In this document: in pieces, positions 55,566 through 64,000 of the stretch
Numbering within the stretch: position 1 is the stretch's first letter
Layout of the letters: each line of letters starts with the position of its first letter
Source: Faecalicoccus pleomorphus DSM 20574
GTDB taxonomy: Bacteria; Bacillota_I; Bacilli_A; Erysipelotrichales; Erysipelotrichaceae
Direction of reading: 5' to 3'
Assembly (NCBI RefSeq): GCF_000420345.1
Contig: NZ_ATUT01000003.1
Coordinates: forward strand, 1 to 64,000
DNA length: 64,000 nt
The notes under the pieces: model-generated
Told to the model about the DNA's origin: nothing
Databases searched by the model: none
Seen by the model: only the letters and a program-made list of their open reading frames with translations
Program-made: the position numbers and the translations under genes

Positions 55566-56714
55566 TTACTGGTTTTCCAGTCCCCAGTATCGAACGACAA
55601 ATTCTCGGGCTTCCTGATCCGTTCTTTCCAAATCTTCTAAAGTCGGATCCGCCACAAATGTAGCAGCTTCTACCGCTTTTTCAATACTTTCTTCAATTTG
55701 CAGGAAAGAGATCTTTTTGTCCAGAAACAACTCTACCGCTTTTTCATCCGCTCCGTTAAAACAAGCGCCCAAGTTGCCCTCTCTTTTTCCAACCTGATAC
55801 GCCAATTTCAACATAGGATACCGTTCATAATCCATTTCTTTAAAATCCAAGGTTAGCGTCTTTGTCATATCCAACGGATGCTCTTCTTTTAAATACGGAC
55901 GGTTTGGATACATTAAAGCATACTGTATCGGCAAGCGCATATCGGCCGAACCAAGCTGTGCCATGATGGCATTGTCATTATATTCCACCATGGAATGAAT
56001 CAAGCTTTGAGCATGTAAGACCGTATCTATTTTTTCATAAGGAAGATCAAACAAATAATGCGCTTCTATGACCTCAAAACCCTTATTGACCATGGTGGCA
56101 CTGTCGATCGTGATACGCTTGCCCATGTTCCAGTTTGGATGGGACAACGCTTGTTCCACGCTTACATCTTGAAGTTGTTCTCTGGTGCGATCACGAAAAC
56201 TTCCTCCTGATGCGGTAATGATCAAACGCCGCACTTCTTCTTTTTTTCCAGCCTGCAGACATTGAAAGATTGCCGAATGCTCAGAATCTATCGGATATAA
56301 TTTTGTGTTAGTCTTTTCCAACATCTTTTTAACCAAAACACCCCCGGCAACCAGGCTTTCCTTATTGGCCAATGCTACATCCTTTCCTTGACGTAACGAT
56401 TCTAAAGTAGGCTTTAATCCTCGAAAACCGACAACCGCATTCACCAGCAGATCATAGTCACAATGTTGAAGACATTGCACCATATTATCTTCCCCATAAA
56501 AGACATGATCACACAAAAAAGTAATGTCTTCCTTGTTTTCCGATAAGCCGATTACTTCCACCGATGGAAAAGCCTCAGCAATTTCCTTGAGTTCTTTTGC
56601 GTTATGTCCGGCACAAATTCCCACTAAAGAAAATTCATCCGGATGTTTGGAAAGTACATCCAGGGTCTGTCTTCCAATAGAACCTGTTGCCCCTAACAAT
56701 ACTATACGTTTCAT
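55566..56714 (-). CDS. dxr: 1-deoxy-D-xylulose 5-phosphate reductoisomerase
   Basis: A 382-residue enzyme of the MEP isoprenoid pathway that makes methylerythritol 4-phosphate. NADPH-binding LGATGSIGRQTLDVL, the metal-site IDSEHSAIFQCL, ASGGSFRD and WNMGKRITIDSATMVNKG are all present. The ATG at 56714 has GAGG upstream. The rseP/cdsA genes that often adjoin dxr are not here. A terminator lies upstream at 56744-56775. Confidence 0.97.
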   Translation of the reverse strand: MKRIVLLGATGSIGRQTLDVLSKHPDEFSLVGICAGHNAKELKEIAEAFPSVEVIGLSENKEDITFLCDHVFYGEDNMVQCLQHCDYDLLVNAVVGFRGLKPTLESLRQGKDVALANKESLVAGGVLVKKMLEKTNTKLYPIDSEHSAIFQCLQAGKKEEVRRLIITASGGSFRDRTREQLQDVSVEQALSHPNWNMGKRITIDSATMVNKGFEVIEAHYLFDLPYEKIDTVLHAQSLIHSMVEYNDNAIMAQLGSADMRLPIQYALMYPNRPYLKEEHPLDMTKTLTLDFKEMDYERYPMLKLAYQVGKREGNLGACFNGADEKAVELFLDKKISFLQIEESIEKAVEAATFVADPTLEDLERTDQEAREFVVRYWGLENQ

Positions 56715-56779
56715 ATTTTTCCTCATTTCTTAATCATACTATACAAAAAAAGTGAAGTTTTTCAACCTCACTTCTCATT

Positions 56780-59194
56780 TTACTTTTTAAAAGGAATCGG
56801 ATGAAGATCCCAGATTTCCTTTGCGTATTCACGAATCGTACGATCACTGGAGAAATAACCGCTCTGTGCAATATTGATCAACATCGTACGTGCCCAGCTT
56901 GTCTTATCCTGATAACGAGCTTCTACCTGACGCTGTGCATACACATAGGCATCAAAATCAGCCAGGACATAGAATTCATCATTTCGCAACAATAAGTCAT
57001 TGTAGATCAGTTGGAATTCATCCGGATTGGAGGACCAGGTTCCATTTTTCAAAGAATCAATCACACGGCGAACGCGATAGTTATTGTGATAGATATGCCA
57101 TGCGTTATAAGAGTTTTCTTTCTTTACTTCTTCGATGTCTTCCACACGCAAACCGAAGATTTCCGCATTTTCATAGCCGACACGTTCTACGATTTCCACA
57201 TTGGCTCCATCCAAAGTTCCTAAAGTGATGGCTCCATTCATCATGTATTTCATATTTCCCGTACCACTGGCTTCTTTTCCAGCCGTAGAAATCTGTTCAC
57301 TGACATCTGCGGCATTCAACAAAATTTCCGCTACGGAAACAGAATAATTAGGAATGAAGACCACTTTGATATACTGATTGATTTCCGGATCGTTGTTGAT
57401 CTTATCGGCCACCATATTGATCAACTTGATGATTTCTTTTGCCAGCATATAGCTTGGCGCTGCCTTGGCAGAGAAGAAGAAAGTACGTGGATAAATCCTA
57501 AAGCTTGGTTCTTCCTTCATCTTCAAATACAGATGCATGACATGGAAAATGTTCAACAACTGACGCTTGTAAGCATGTAAACGTTTAGCCTGACAGTCAA
57601 AAATGGAATGCACATCCACATCAATGCCTAACGTTTTCTTGACATAATCGGCAAGAATCTGTTTACGTTCCAGCTTCACATCCATAAAACGCTGCTGCAG
57701 GATTGGATCATCTACGTGTTCCATCAATTTTTCCAAATCTTCCGGATGCGTCTTAAAGGAATCTCCGATGGTTTCCTCCAACAATTTTGTCAGCTGTGGG
57801 TTCGAATACAACAACCAGCGACGATGCGTAATTCCATTCGTCTTATTGTTGAAATGACCTGGATATAGATCCGCAAAATCCTTCATGACATCATGAATCA
57901 AGATTTCGGTATGCAGCTTAGCTACCCCATTCACGCTGTGACTGCCGACAATGGCCAAATGCGCCATATGAACCTGACCTTCTTTTAAGATGGCTACATT
58001 GTTCCATACATGTCCCATCCCTTTATGATCCACTTCGTATTTAAAACGACGATCGATTTCTTCGATGATCATATAAATACGAGGCAATAAAGAACGCATC
58101 ATTTCCTGTGGCCATTTTTCCAAAGCCTCTGCCATGACCGTATGGTTGGTATAAGCAACCGTTTTTGTCACGATATCCCATGCGTGATCCCACTCATAAT
58201 CATAATCATCACACAATACACGCATCAATTCCGGAATGACTAATACCGGATGGGTATCGTTTAACTGAATTGCCACTTTTTCACCCAAATTATCCAAACT
58301 TGGATAAGCACGTAAATGAGAACGAATAATCTGATCAATACCGGCACACACGAAGAAATATTCCTGTTTCAAACGAAGCAGCTTTCCTTCTTCTGTAGAA
58401 TCATCCGGATACACGTTGGCTGTAATAGCCATAACGTCGTTCAAATATTTATTCAACTGTCCGGCCTGCACAAAGTCTTCATCGACTTCGGCATCCCATA
58501 AACGCAATGTATTGGTCGTTGTCGTATGATAACCGATAATCGGTTCATCATAAGGTACGGCGCGCACAACAAATTCTGGATGATAGTTGGAACGGAATTT
58601 TCCGTTTTGATCCATATAGGCATCCAATTGTCCGCCAAAAGGTACCTGCATCGCATGATGCGGTTTCCAAACTTCCCATACGTTACCATTCTTTAACCAA
58701 CAATCCGGTAATTCTACCTGTTCGTTATTAACGATCTTTTGTTTGAAAAGACCGTAGCGATAACGAATACAGTTTCCATGTCCGGCTAAATCCAGGGAAG
58801 CCAAAGAATCCATAAAGCAGGCTGCCAAGCGTCCTAAACCACCGTTTCCTAAACCGGCATCGCTTTCCATTTCTTCCATATCATTAAGATCCATGCCCAG
58901 ATCCTGTAATCCTTCTTTGACAAGATCGTAAATTCCCAAGTTCATCAGATTGCTTGTCAACAAGCGCCCCATCAAAAATTCCATTGAAAAATAATATAAC
59001 TGTTTTGACTGTGACTTTCGAATCGCATTTTTTGTTTCTTTCCAGTTGATTCCGACATAATCACGAATCATCTTTCCTAATACCTGATATCGTTCTGCCG
59101 GGAAAGTTTCTTCAAAATCTCGACCATATGTTTCAGAAACTTCCTGTTTATACCGCTCGATAAAAACTTCCTTTGAATCAAATCGATTTGACAT
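56780..59194 (-). CDS. glgP: Glycogen/maltodextrin phosphorylase
   Basis: An 804-residue enzyme that releases glucose 1-phosphate from alpha-1,4-glucans. The pyridoxal-phosphate region is EASGTGNMKYMMNGAITLG, with the cofactor-binding Lys. LGNGGLGRLAACFMDS near the start and LNDTHPVL are family landmarks. No other glycogen gene is nearby. It has its own promoter. Confidence 0.97.
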   Translation of the reverse strand: MSNRFDSKEVFIERYKQEVSETYGRDFEETFPAERYQVLGKMIRDYVGINWKETKNAIRKSQSKQLYYFSMEFLMGRLLTSNLMNLGIYDLVKEGLQDLGMDLNDMEEMESDAGLGNGGLGRLAACFMDSLASLDLAGHGNCIRYRYGLFKQKIVNNEQVELPDCWLKNGNVWEVWKPHHAMQVPFGGQLDAYMDQNGKFRSNYHPEFVVRAVPYDEPIIGYHTTTTNTLRLWDAEVDEDFVQAGQLNKYLNDVMAITANVYPDDSTEEGKLLRLKQEYFFVCAGIDQIIRSHLRAYPSLDNLGEKVAIQLNDTHPVLVIPELMRVLCDDYDYEWDHAWDIVTKTVAYTNHTVMAEALEKWPQEMMRSLLPRIYMIIEEIDRRFKYEVDHKGMGHVWNNVAILKEGQVHMAHLAIVGSHSVNGVAKLHTEILIHDVMKDFADLYPGHFNNKTNGITHRRWLLYSNPQLTKLLEETIGDSFKTHPEDLEKLMEHVDDPILQQRFMDVKLERKQILADYVKKTLGIDVDVHSIFDCQAKRLHAYKRQLLNIFHVMHLYLKMKEEPSFRIYPRTFFFSAKAAPSYMLAKEIIKLINMVADKINNDPEINQYIKVVFIPNYSVSVAEILLNAADVSEQISTAGKEASGTGNMKYMMNGAITLGTLDGANVEIVERVGYENAEIFGLRVEDIEEVKKENSYNAWHIYHNNYRVRRVIDSLKNGTWSSNPDEFQLIYNDLLLRNDEFYVLADFDAYVYAQRQVEARYQDKTSWARTMLINIAQSGYFSSDRTIREYAKEIWDLHPIPFKK

Positions 59195-59217
59195 AGTTTT
59201 CCCTCCACACTGTGTCT

Positions 59218-59246
59218 ATTATAACTATCTGTCGGTCGATTTTCAA
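59218..59246 (-). promoter_or_regulatory. glgP promoter
   Basis: TTGAAA (59241-59246), 17 bases, TATAAT (59218-59223) on the minus strand, 24 bases before the glgP ATG. Confidence 0.85.
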
Positions 59247-59268
59247 ATTCTTTCGCTTTTCAAGCGCC

Positions 59269-59793
59269 CTATTTATCGCTAGTTACGTCACTTGTCCACA
59301 TATATCCCACCATGGGAACCGTCAAAATGAGCGTTTTATTTTGAATGGCCTTACGAATCCGACGTATATGCACAGAAAGCGCATTGTCCTGCATCACTCG
59401 ATTTTTTCGTATCTCCAATAAATCGATCAATATATCTCTGGATAATACCTGATGCGGATGTTTTAAAAAATGCACCAGCAGATCAAAATCCGAGGGATTA
59501 AGCTTGACCATTTTATCCGCTACATAAACTCTATGCGTAAAAAGATCTACAGTAATATTTTGCGAGCAGTAATATCGATGCCTGACCAGTGTTTTGGTTT
59601 CGATCCAGAAGCCATGAAGTCCATACATCTTCTTATTTTGAAGAAAGCAGGCATTTTGCCGGGTGATGGTGCCTGGAATACAAATCGTATTGGAATGAAT
59701 ACGAGCCCGATTGGGCACTTCATGATACAGACACCATTCATTCCAAACATCATCTTCTACGTCTAAACAGATTTGAATTGTATCAGTTTTCAT
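59269..59793 (-). CDS. Orphan OmpR-type winged-helix regulator without receiver domain
   Basis: A 174-residue protein. The C-terminal 90 residues are an OmpR/PhoB winged helix (NPSDFDLLVHFLKHPHQVLS, then VHIRRIRKAI and VPMVGYMW). The N-terminal 80 residues do not look like a receiver: no conserved phospho-acceptor pattern is seen. GGAGG precedes the ATG. A promoter TTGTCA (59833-59838), 17 bases, TTATCT (59810-59815) lies upstream. The target is unknown; glgP directly downstream is a candidate. Confidence 0.75.
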   Translation of the reverse strand: MKTDTIQICLDVEDDVWNEWCLYHEVPNRARIHSNTICIPGTITRQNACFLQNKKMYGLHGFWIETKTLVRHRYYCSQNITVDLFTHRVYVADKMVKLNPSDFDLLVHFLKHPHQVLSRDILIDLLEIRKNRVMQDNALSVHIRRIRKAIQNKTLILTVPMVGYMWTSDVTSDK

Positions 59794-59885
59794 AATAACC
59801 TCCGCCTTCAGATAAACAGATTTTTATTGTGTTGACAAGAAAAGCGGTACAAGAGGACAAAGATCTGCACAACATGATCTTTTCG

Positions 59886-59923
59886 GCATGAAAAAAGTCA
59901 TCCCAATAGGCTTGAGATGACTG
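59886..59923 (-). terminator. Terminator after the DivIC-like gene
   Basis: On the minus strand AGTCATC and GATGACT pair around an internal inverted repeat and are followed by six T residues, directly after the stop codon. Confidence 0.85.
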
Positions 59924-59925
59924 TT

Positions 59926-60276
59926 TTACTCTTGTTTATCTGCGCTTGGAAAGATAAAGACCTGCTCTCCATCCTGGGTCACGTGATAGCGCCCCATGGC
60001 AAAATAGCGGGCATAATCCGGATTGCTTAGATTCTGATACGTCTTTTCCAAATCTTTCATTTCGTTTTCCAAATCCGCAATCTGATCTTTATTCTCCTGT
60101 ATGTTTAACCGAAGCTGTGCCGTTGTCTGTAGATCTTGTATGCCACTCCATGTCAAAAAGATGGTTCCCCCTAACAAGAACGCACAAAGAACAGCTTTTC
60201 GCATGGCTTTTCCTTTTGAGATCGGCACTTTTTTGACTTGTCTTTCGGTTCGTTTGACTTTATATGCTCTTTTCAT
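59926..60276 (-). CDS. Septum formation initiator (DivIC/FtsB-like)
   Basis: A 116-residue bitopic membrane protein: a basic cytosolic N-terminus, one transmembrane segment (about 30-48), then an outside coiled coil (LRLNIQENKDQIADLENEMK) and a short C-terminal domain with the NPDYARYFAMGRYHV pattern typical of the family. It would act in the divisome with FtsL and DivIB. It follows mnmG by 21 bases. Confidence 0.82.
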   Translation of the reverse strand: MKRAYKVKRTERQVKKVPISKGKAMRKAVLCAFLLGGTIFLTWSGIQDLQTTAQLRLNIQENKDQIADLENEMKDLEKTYQNLSNPDYARYFAMGRYHVTQDGEQVFIFPSADKQE

Positions 60277-60297
60277 ATGAATCCCCTTATTATTATA

Positions 60298-62157
60298 TCA
60301 TTTTTTATGTGGTTTTACACATAATGACAATATCGCAATATCACTGGGGTTGATACCGGAAATTCTGGAAGCCTGCCCTAACGTAGAAGGACGAATCTGA
60401 TCCAGCTTTTGTCGGGCTTCCAAACGCAAATTATCCATATGCAGATAATCTAAACCCTCTGGAAGCTTCTTTTGATCCATCGCCTGTAAATGACGTGCAT
60501 CGCGTTTTGCCTTTTCAATATACCCCGCATATTTCACTTCAATCTCGATCTGTCTGGCGACAGAAGCATCAATATTCTGTTCAATCCAGGACTGCAAGCC
60601 TTTGATCGTTACCTGTGGACGCTTTAACAGCTCCAAAGCACTGCATCCGTGCTGTAAAGGATCAAAGCCTAAAGAAGATAAATACGCATTGATGGATTCC
60701 GTTGGTTTGATATGCACTTCCTGTAACAATTCTTTCGTTTTTTGAATCGTCTCCATCTTTTTTTGAAACTGCTCATAGCGCTCTTTGGATACAACACCTA
60801 ACTGGTATCCCTTTTCCAACAACCGCTGATCGGCATTATCGTGTCGCAGTAACAGGCGATATTCGGCTCTGGAAGTCAACAGACGGTATGGTTCTTTGGT
60901 GCCTTTAGTACAAAGATCATCGATCATAACACCGATATAAGCTTCATCTCTTCGTAAAACAAACGGTTCTTTTCCATCAATTTTTAAAGCGGCATTGATT
61001 CCGGCCATCAAACCTTGTCCGGCTGCTTCTTCATAACCGCTGGTACCATTGACCTGCCCGGCCGTAAATAAATTTTCAATGACCTTGTTTTCCATGCTTG
61101 GTTTCATCTGTAAAGGGTCGATCGCATCGTATTCGATCGCATAAGCGTATTTTACAATCTTTGCGTTTTCCAGACCCGGCAGAGAATGAACCATTTGTTC
61201 CTGCACATCAATAGGCATAGAAGTGGAAAAACCCTGTAAATAAATGGTTTCCAGGCTTTTGGATTCCGGCTCCAGAAACAGCTGATGTCTTTCCTTATCC
61301 GCAAAGCGTACCAGCTTGTCTTCTATGCTGGGGCAGTAACGAGGGCCTACGCCTTTGACAAGACCGGAGTACATCGCCGAATCTTGTAAGTGCTCACGAA
61401 TGATTTCATGTGTTTTTGGTGTTGTATAGATCAAATGACAAATTTCCTGTCTGTCAAAAGATAAAACGTCTTCTGGTTTTGTGGTTTCACTAAAACTGAA
61501 AAACTCCGGTGTACCGGGTTGTTTTTCGGCTTTGGAAAAATCAATACTGTCACGTAAGATACGTGGCGGTGTTCCGGTCTTTAAGCGAAACAGACGCACT
61601 CCATGTTCCTGCAGACCGGCCGACAACGATTGAATCGTAGGTTGATCCTCCGGCCCGGATACCGTTGCGGTATGTCCGCGAAGGATCGTTGATGTCATAT
61701 AGGTTCCCGTTGTCAAAATGACAGCCCGGGCCAAAACATTGCCATGTGTCTTTAAATGCACACCGGTTACACGCTGGTTTTCAATCAACAAATTCGTACA
61801 CGCATCTTCGATCACCGTTAGTCCTTTGGTATTCTGTAAAATTGAAGCCATCTGTTTTTTATATTCTTCTTTATCACTTTGTACGCGCAAAGACCAAACA
61901 CCCGGACCTTTGGTCGTATTTAACATTTTAAACTGTAAAGCGGTCTGATCGGCAACGATGGGCATTAAACCACCTAAAGCATCGATCTCTCTTACAACAA
62001 TGCCCTTGGCCGGACCACCGACACTTGGATTACAGGGCATAGAGCCTGCCATTTGAATATCCAAGGTCACCAATGCCACTTTTTTATGCATTCGACAAGC
62101 TGCCATGGCCGCTTCAATACCGGCATGCCCAGCTCCTATTACAATGATATCGTACAT
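60298..62157 (-). CDS. mnmG: tRNA uridine-5-carboxymethylaminomethyl modification enzyme MnmG
   Basis: A 619-residue FAD protein that with MnmE modifies U34 of certain tRNAs. The FAD-binding motif IVIGAGHAGIEAAMAACRM is at the start. MPCNPSVGGPAKGIVVREID, KTGTPPRI, LFTAGQVNGTSGYEEAAGQG and the C-terminal helical domain are conserved. It lies three bases downstream of the flippase gene. Confidence 0.98.
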   Translation of the reverse strand: MYDIIVIGAGHAGIEAAMAACRMHKKVALVTLDIQMAGSMPCNPSVGGPAKGIVVREIDALGGLMPIVADQTALQFKMLNTTKGPGVWSLRVQSDKEEYKKQMASILQNTKGLTVIEDACTNLLIENQRVTGVHLKTHGNVLARAVILTTGTYMTSTILRGHTATVSGPEDQPTIQSLSAGLQEHGVRLFRLKTGTPPRILRDSIDFSKAEKQPGTPEFFSFSETTKPEDVLSFDRQEICHLIYTTPKTHEIIREHLQDSAMYSGLVKGVGPRYCPSIEDKLVRFADKERHQLFLEPESKSLETIYLQGFSTSMPIDVQEQMVHSLPGLENAKIVKYAYAIEYDAIDPLQMKPSMENKVIENLFTAGQVNGTSGYEEAAGQGLMAGINAALKIDGKEPFVLRRDEAYIGVMIDDLCTKGTKEPYRLLTSRAEYRLLLRHDNADQRLLEKGYQLGVVSKERYEQFQKKMETIQKTKELLQEVHIKPTESINAYLSSLGFDPLQHGCSALELLKRPQVTIKGLQSWIEQNIDASVARQIEIEVKYAGYIEKAKRDARHLQAMDQKKLPEGLDYLHMDNLRLEARQKLDQIRPSTLGQASRISGINPSDIAILSLCVKPHKK

Positions 62158-62160
62158 TGA

Positions 62161-63777
62161 CTATGCCCCTTTTCTACGTGGTAAATGAATACGAATGTGA
62201 AAAACAGCCTGCGGCAGATGCATAAAGCAGGCAACCGCAACACCAACTCCCAATGTCAAAAGACCATTAAAAGCCATCTTGATAAAGGCGATCCATTTTG
62301 AGCCATCAACTCCATTGAGGCCGATCCAGTTTAAAAGAGTACAAACGATAAACATCGATGCGATCACCAACAAAAGTCGGGATACGATCTGTAATGTTTT
62401 ATGAAAGCGAATCTGATACACAGAACGCACTTCTTTTAAGTTAAACAAGATCAAATACCCATCACCGACAATGGATGTCAATACACTGCCCGCAAAGCCA
62501 AAAATTGCGGTTAGAGGTACCATTAAAACACCTTTGATAATGGTTGATATCATCATCCGCCGTAAAGATGTTCGCTTTAAACCTAATGCCATCATCAGAT
62601 TGGTCGTTACCGGAGAAATCGTCCCCAAAAAGCCTTCGATAGAAAGCCAGGCCAGAACATAAGAACTCATATCCAAGTTTCCGGTGTAGAATAAAGTATA
62701 GTTGATCGGCCCTGCATATAAAAAGATACAGAAGGATACAGGAATACCGATAGTCAAAACGACATTTATACAATCCACGACATTTTTTCTTGTCTTAGCC
62801 CAGTCTTTTCGTGTCAAAGCCTCTGTGATATGCGGAATGATGGCCGCCGTAAAACCAGGTGCCAAAATCATCGGAATGGCCGTGATTTTTACCCCGACAT
62901 AATTGGTTGCCGAAATAATGGTTGAAATCGTGGCTTCATCGTATTGGTGCAGATGAAGACCAGTCGGCAATAAAATCGCATTAAAGATTTGTTGAGAATA
63001 ACCAAAAATTGCCGAGATCATATAAGGAATGGCCAAAATAAACATCTCTTTGGCAATTTTATTCTGTGAGATTCCTGTCTTTTTTTGTGTCTGACTTTCT
63101 AAAACAATTTCCTGTTTCTTGCGTTTGTCAAAAGCCAAAAACTGCGCAATGGCCGCAATGGCTGCCACGGATGTCGATAAAACAGAAACATACAATGCCC
63201 ATTTTCTCTCCAATCCTAGAACATAGACAAATAAACATGAAATCGATAATAAAAAGCCGACACGGAACACTTGTTCAAAAGCCTGCGAAAAGGCATATTG
63301 TTCCATCTCTTTACGTCCCTGATAAAAGCCGCGTAAAGCGGATAAAACAGGCACAAAGAAGATGGCCAGTGATAAGATTTGTAAAGAGCGGGCCATCACA
63401 TCACTGCTTTGGGCGACCATTAAAGGAGCCAGCACACCAGATAATCCAAACATCAGAAGCATGCCCGCAAAGCCCATCAATGCCAGCGCCACAAAAGCAA
63501 TCTTTCGAATCAATAAAACCGTATGTGCATCTTTTAGTACCGTATAGCGGGCTACCAATGTTGCAATCGCAAAAGGAAAGCCTGCCGTAAATACGCTTAG
63601 CACATAGGAATAAATATTATAAGCCTGACCGTAAATGCCCATATAGACATCCGATCCTAAAATGCTGGAAAAGGGAATGGCATAGACGATCCCAATCAGT
63701 TTGGCAATAAACATACCGCCGGTGCCTACCAAACCACTGAGTATGATCGACTTTTTGATCTTTGATGATTCCTGCAT
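62161..63777 (-). CDS. MOP-superfamily flippase (SpoVB/MurJ-like polysaccharide or lipid exporter)
   Basis: A 538-residue protein with 14 predicted transmembrane segments, starting KKSIILSGLVGTGGMFIAKLI, typical of the PST/SpoVB branch of the MOP superfamily. Such proteins flip lipid-linked precursors, including lipid II in some cases. The ATG at 63777 is seven bases after GGAGG. An ATG five codons earlier overlaps that box. It is the first gene of a transcript with mnmG and the DivIC-like gene. Confidence 0.85.
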   Translation of the reverse strand: MQESSKIKKSIILSGLVGTGGMFIAKLIGIVYAIPFSSILGSDVYMGIYGQAYNIYSYVLSVFTAGFPFAIATLVARYTVLKDAHTVLLIRKIAFVALALMGFAGMLLMFGLSGVLAPLMVAQSSDVMARSLQILSLAIFFVPVLSALRGFYQGRKEMEQYAFSQAFEQVFRVGFLLSISCLFVYVLGLERKWALYVSVLSTSVAAIAAIAQFLAFDKRKKQEIVLESQTQKKTGISQNKIAKEMFILAIPYMISAIFGYSQQIFNAILLPTGLHLHQYDEATISTIISATNYVGVKITAIPMILAPGFTAAIIPHITEALTRKDWAKTRKNVVDCINVVLTIGIPVSFCIFLYAGPINYTLFYTGNLDMSSYVLAWLSIEGFLGTISPVTTNLMMALGLKRTSLRRMMISTIIKGVLMVPLTAIFGFAGSVLTSIVGDGYLILFNLKEVRSVYQIRFHKTLQIVSRLLLVIASMFIVCTLLNWIGLNGVDGSKWIAFIKMAFNGLLTLGVGVAVACFMHLPQAVFHIRIHLPRRKGA

Positions 63778-63866
63778 TCCATGCACCTCCATCCCAATTA
63801 GAATTCATTATATCATACGCTTGAAAAATACAAGCTTTTTTTTCTCTTTTGCACTATACTAAAATT

Positions 63867-64000
63867 ATGAAAACAACTATCTGTACGGCTGCACAGGCTC
63901 GCCTGGCCGATAAAACAGCCATTCATGAACATAAGATACCTTCCTTGATCCTGATGGAACATGCGGCCTTAGGCTGTACAAAGATCATTCAAAAACATCT
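63867..64000 (+). CDS. nnrE: NAD(P)H-hydrate epimerase (N-terminal part, runs off the window)
   Basis: The first 44 codons read KTTICTAAQARLADKTAIHE and SLILMEHAALGC, the start of the YjeF_N domain, which repairs hydrated NAD(P)H. It may be fused to an ADP-dependent dehydratase beyond the window. No Shine-Dalgarno sequence precedes the ATG. A -10 box TATACT ends six bases before it, as in a leaderless transcript. Confidence 0.82.
   Translation, partial: MKTTICTAAQARLADKTAIHEHKIPSLILMEHAALGCTKIIQKH

Noticed and set aside
63066-63590. A 174-codon plus-strand ORF
   Set aside because: It is antisense to the flippase gene and has the composition of a reversed membrane protein.

Overview
The window comes from a low-GC Bacillota chromosome. 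The long ribosomal-protein operons, a SAM-I riboswitch, a methionine T-box, Ala-rich L7/L12 and the gene neighbourhoods suggest an Erysipelotrichia-like gut firmicute. That placement is inferred from gene content only.

Layout. Positions 1-13300 hold the S10-spc-alpha ribosomal superoperon on the minus strand (rpsJ to rplQ, with secY, adk and rpoA). It lacks rpmD, map and infA at their usual places. At 13400-19100 lie amino-acid and peptide metabolism genes: single-chain L-serine dehydratase, an AEC transporter, an M18 aminopeptidase and an APC permease. A frameshifted LysR gene follows. The str operon (rpsL-rpsG-fusA-tuf) is at 20100-24550. Next come two decaying genes, a HAD phosphatase, an orphan ABC ATPase, a heterodimeric ABC exporter and an intact LysR gene.

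An 8.2-kb mobile island lies at 32312-40621, between 108-bp direct repeats, inserted at the 3' end of rplL. It has the layout of a phage-inducible chromosomal island: integrase and repressor on one strand, and Cro-like, Xis-like and primase-helicase genes on the other. Small unknown genes follow, then a scaffold gene, a major capsid gene and an ArpU-like regulator. No portal, terminase, tail or lysis gene is present. This is the most interesting object in the window and may be a capsid-encoding phage satellite of a reduced type.

Beyond the island the rplKAJL operon resumes. Then come a choline-kinase-like gene, tRNA-Glu, a lipoprotein gene, a CPA1 antiporter, metK under a SAM-I riboswitch, a broken acetyltransferase gene and metG under a T-box. 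The right part holds an RDD-PHP fusion, a cell-surface protein, dxr, glgP, an orphan winged-helix regulator, a DivIC/FtsB-like protein, mnmG, a lipid or polysaccharide flippase and the start of nnrE.

Regulation. Several strong sigma-A promoters can be read directly. At least four genes have a -10 box exactly six bases before the ATG and no Shine-Dalgarno sequence, so they may be translated from leaderless transcripts. Four chromosomal genes (LysR, DJ-1-like, zinc-ribbon protein, acetyltransferase) carry frameshifts or stops. Two of these are losses in short A runs, so real decay must be separated from sequencing error.
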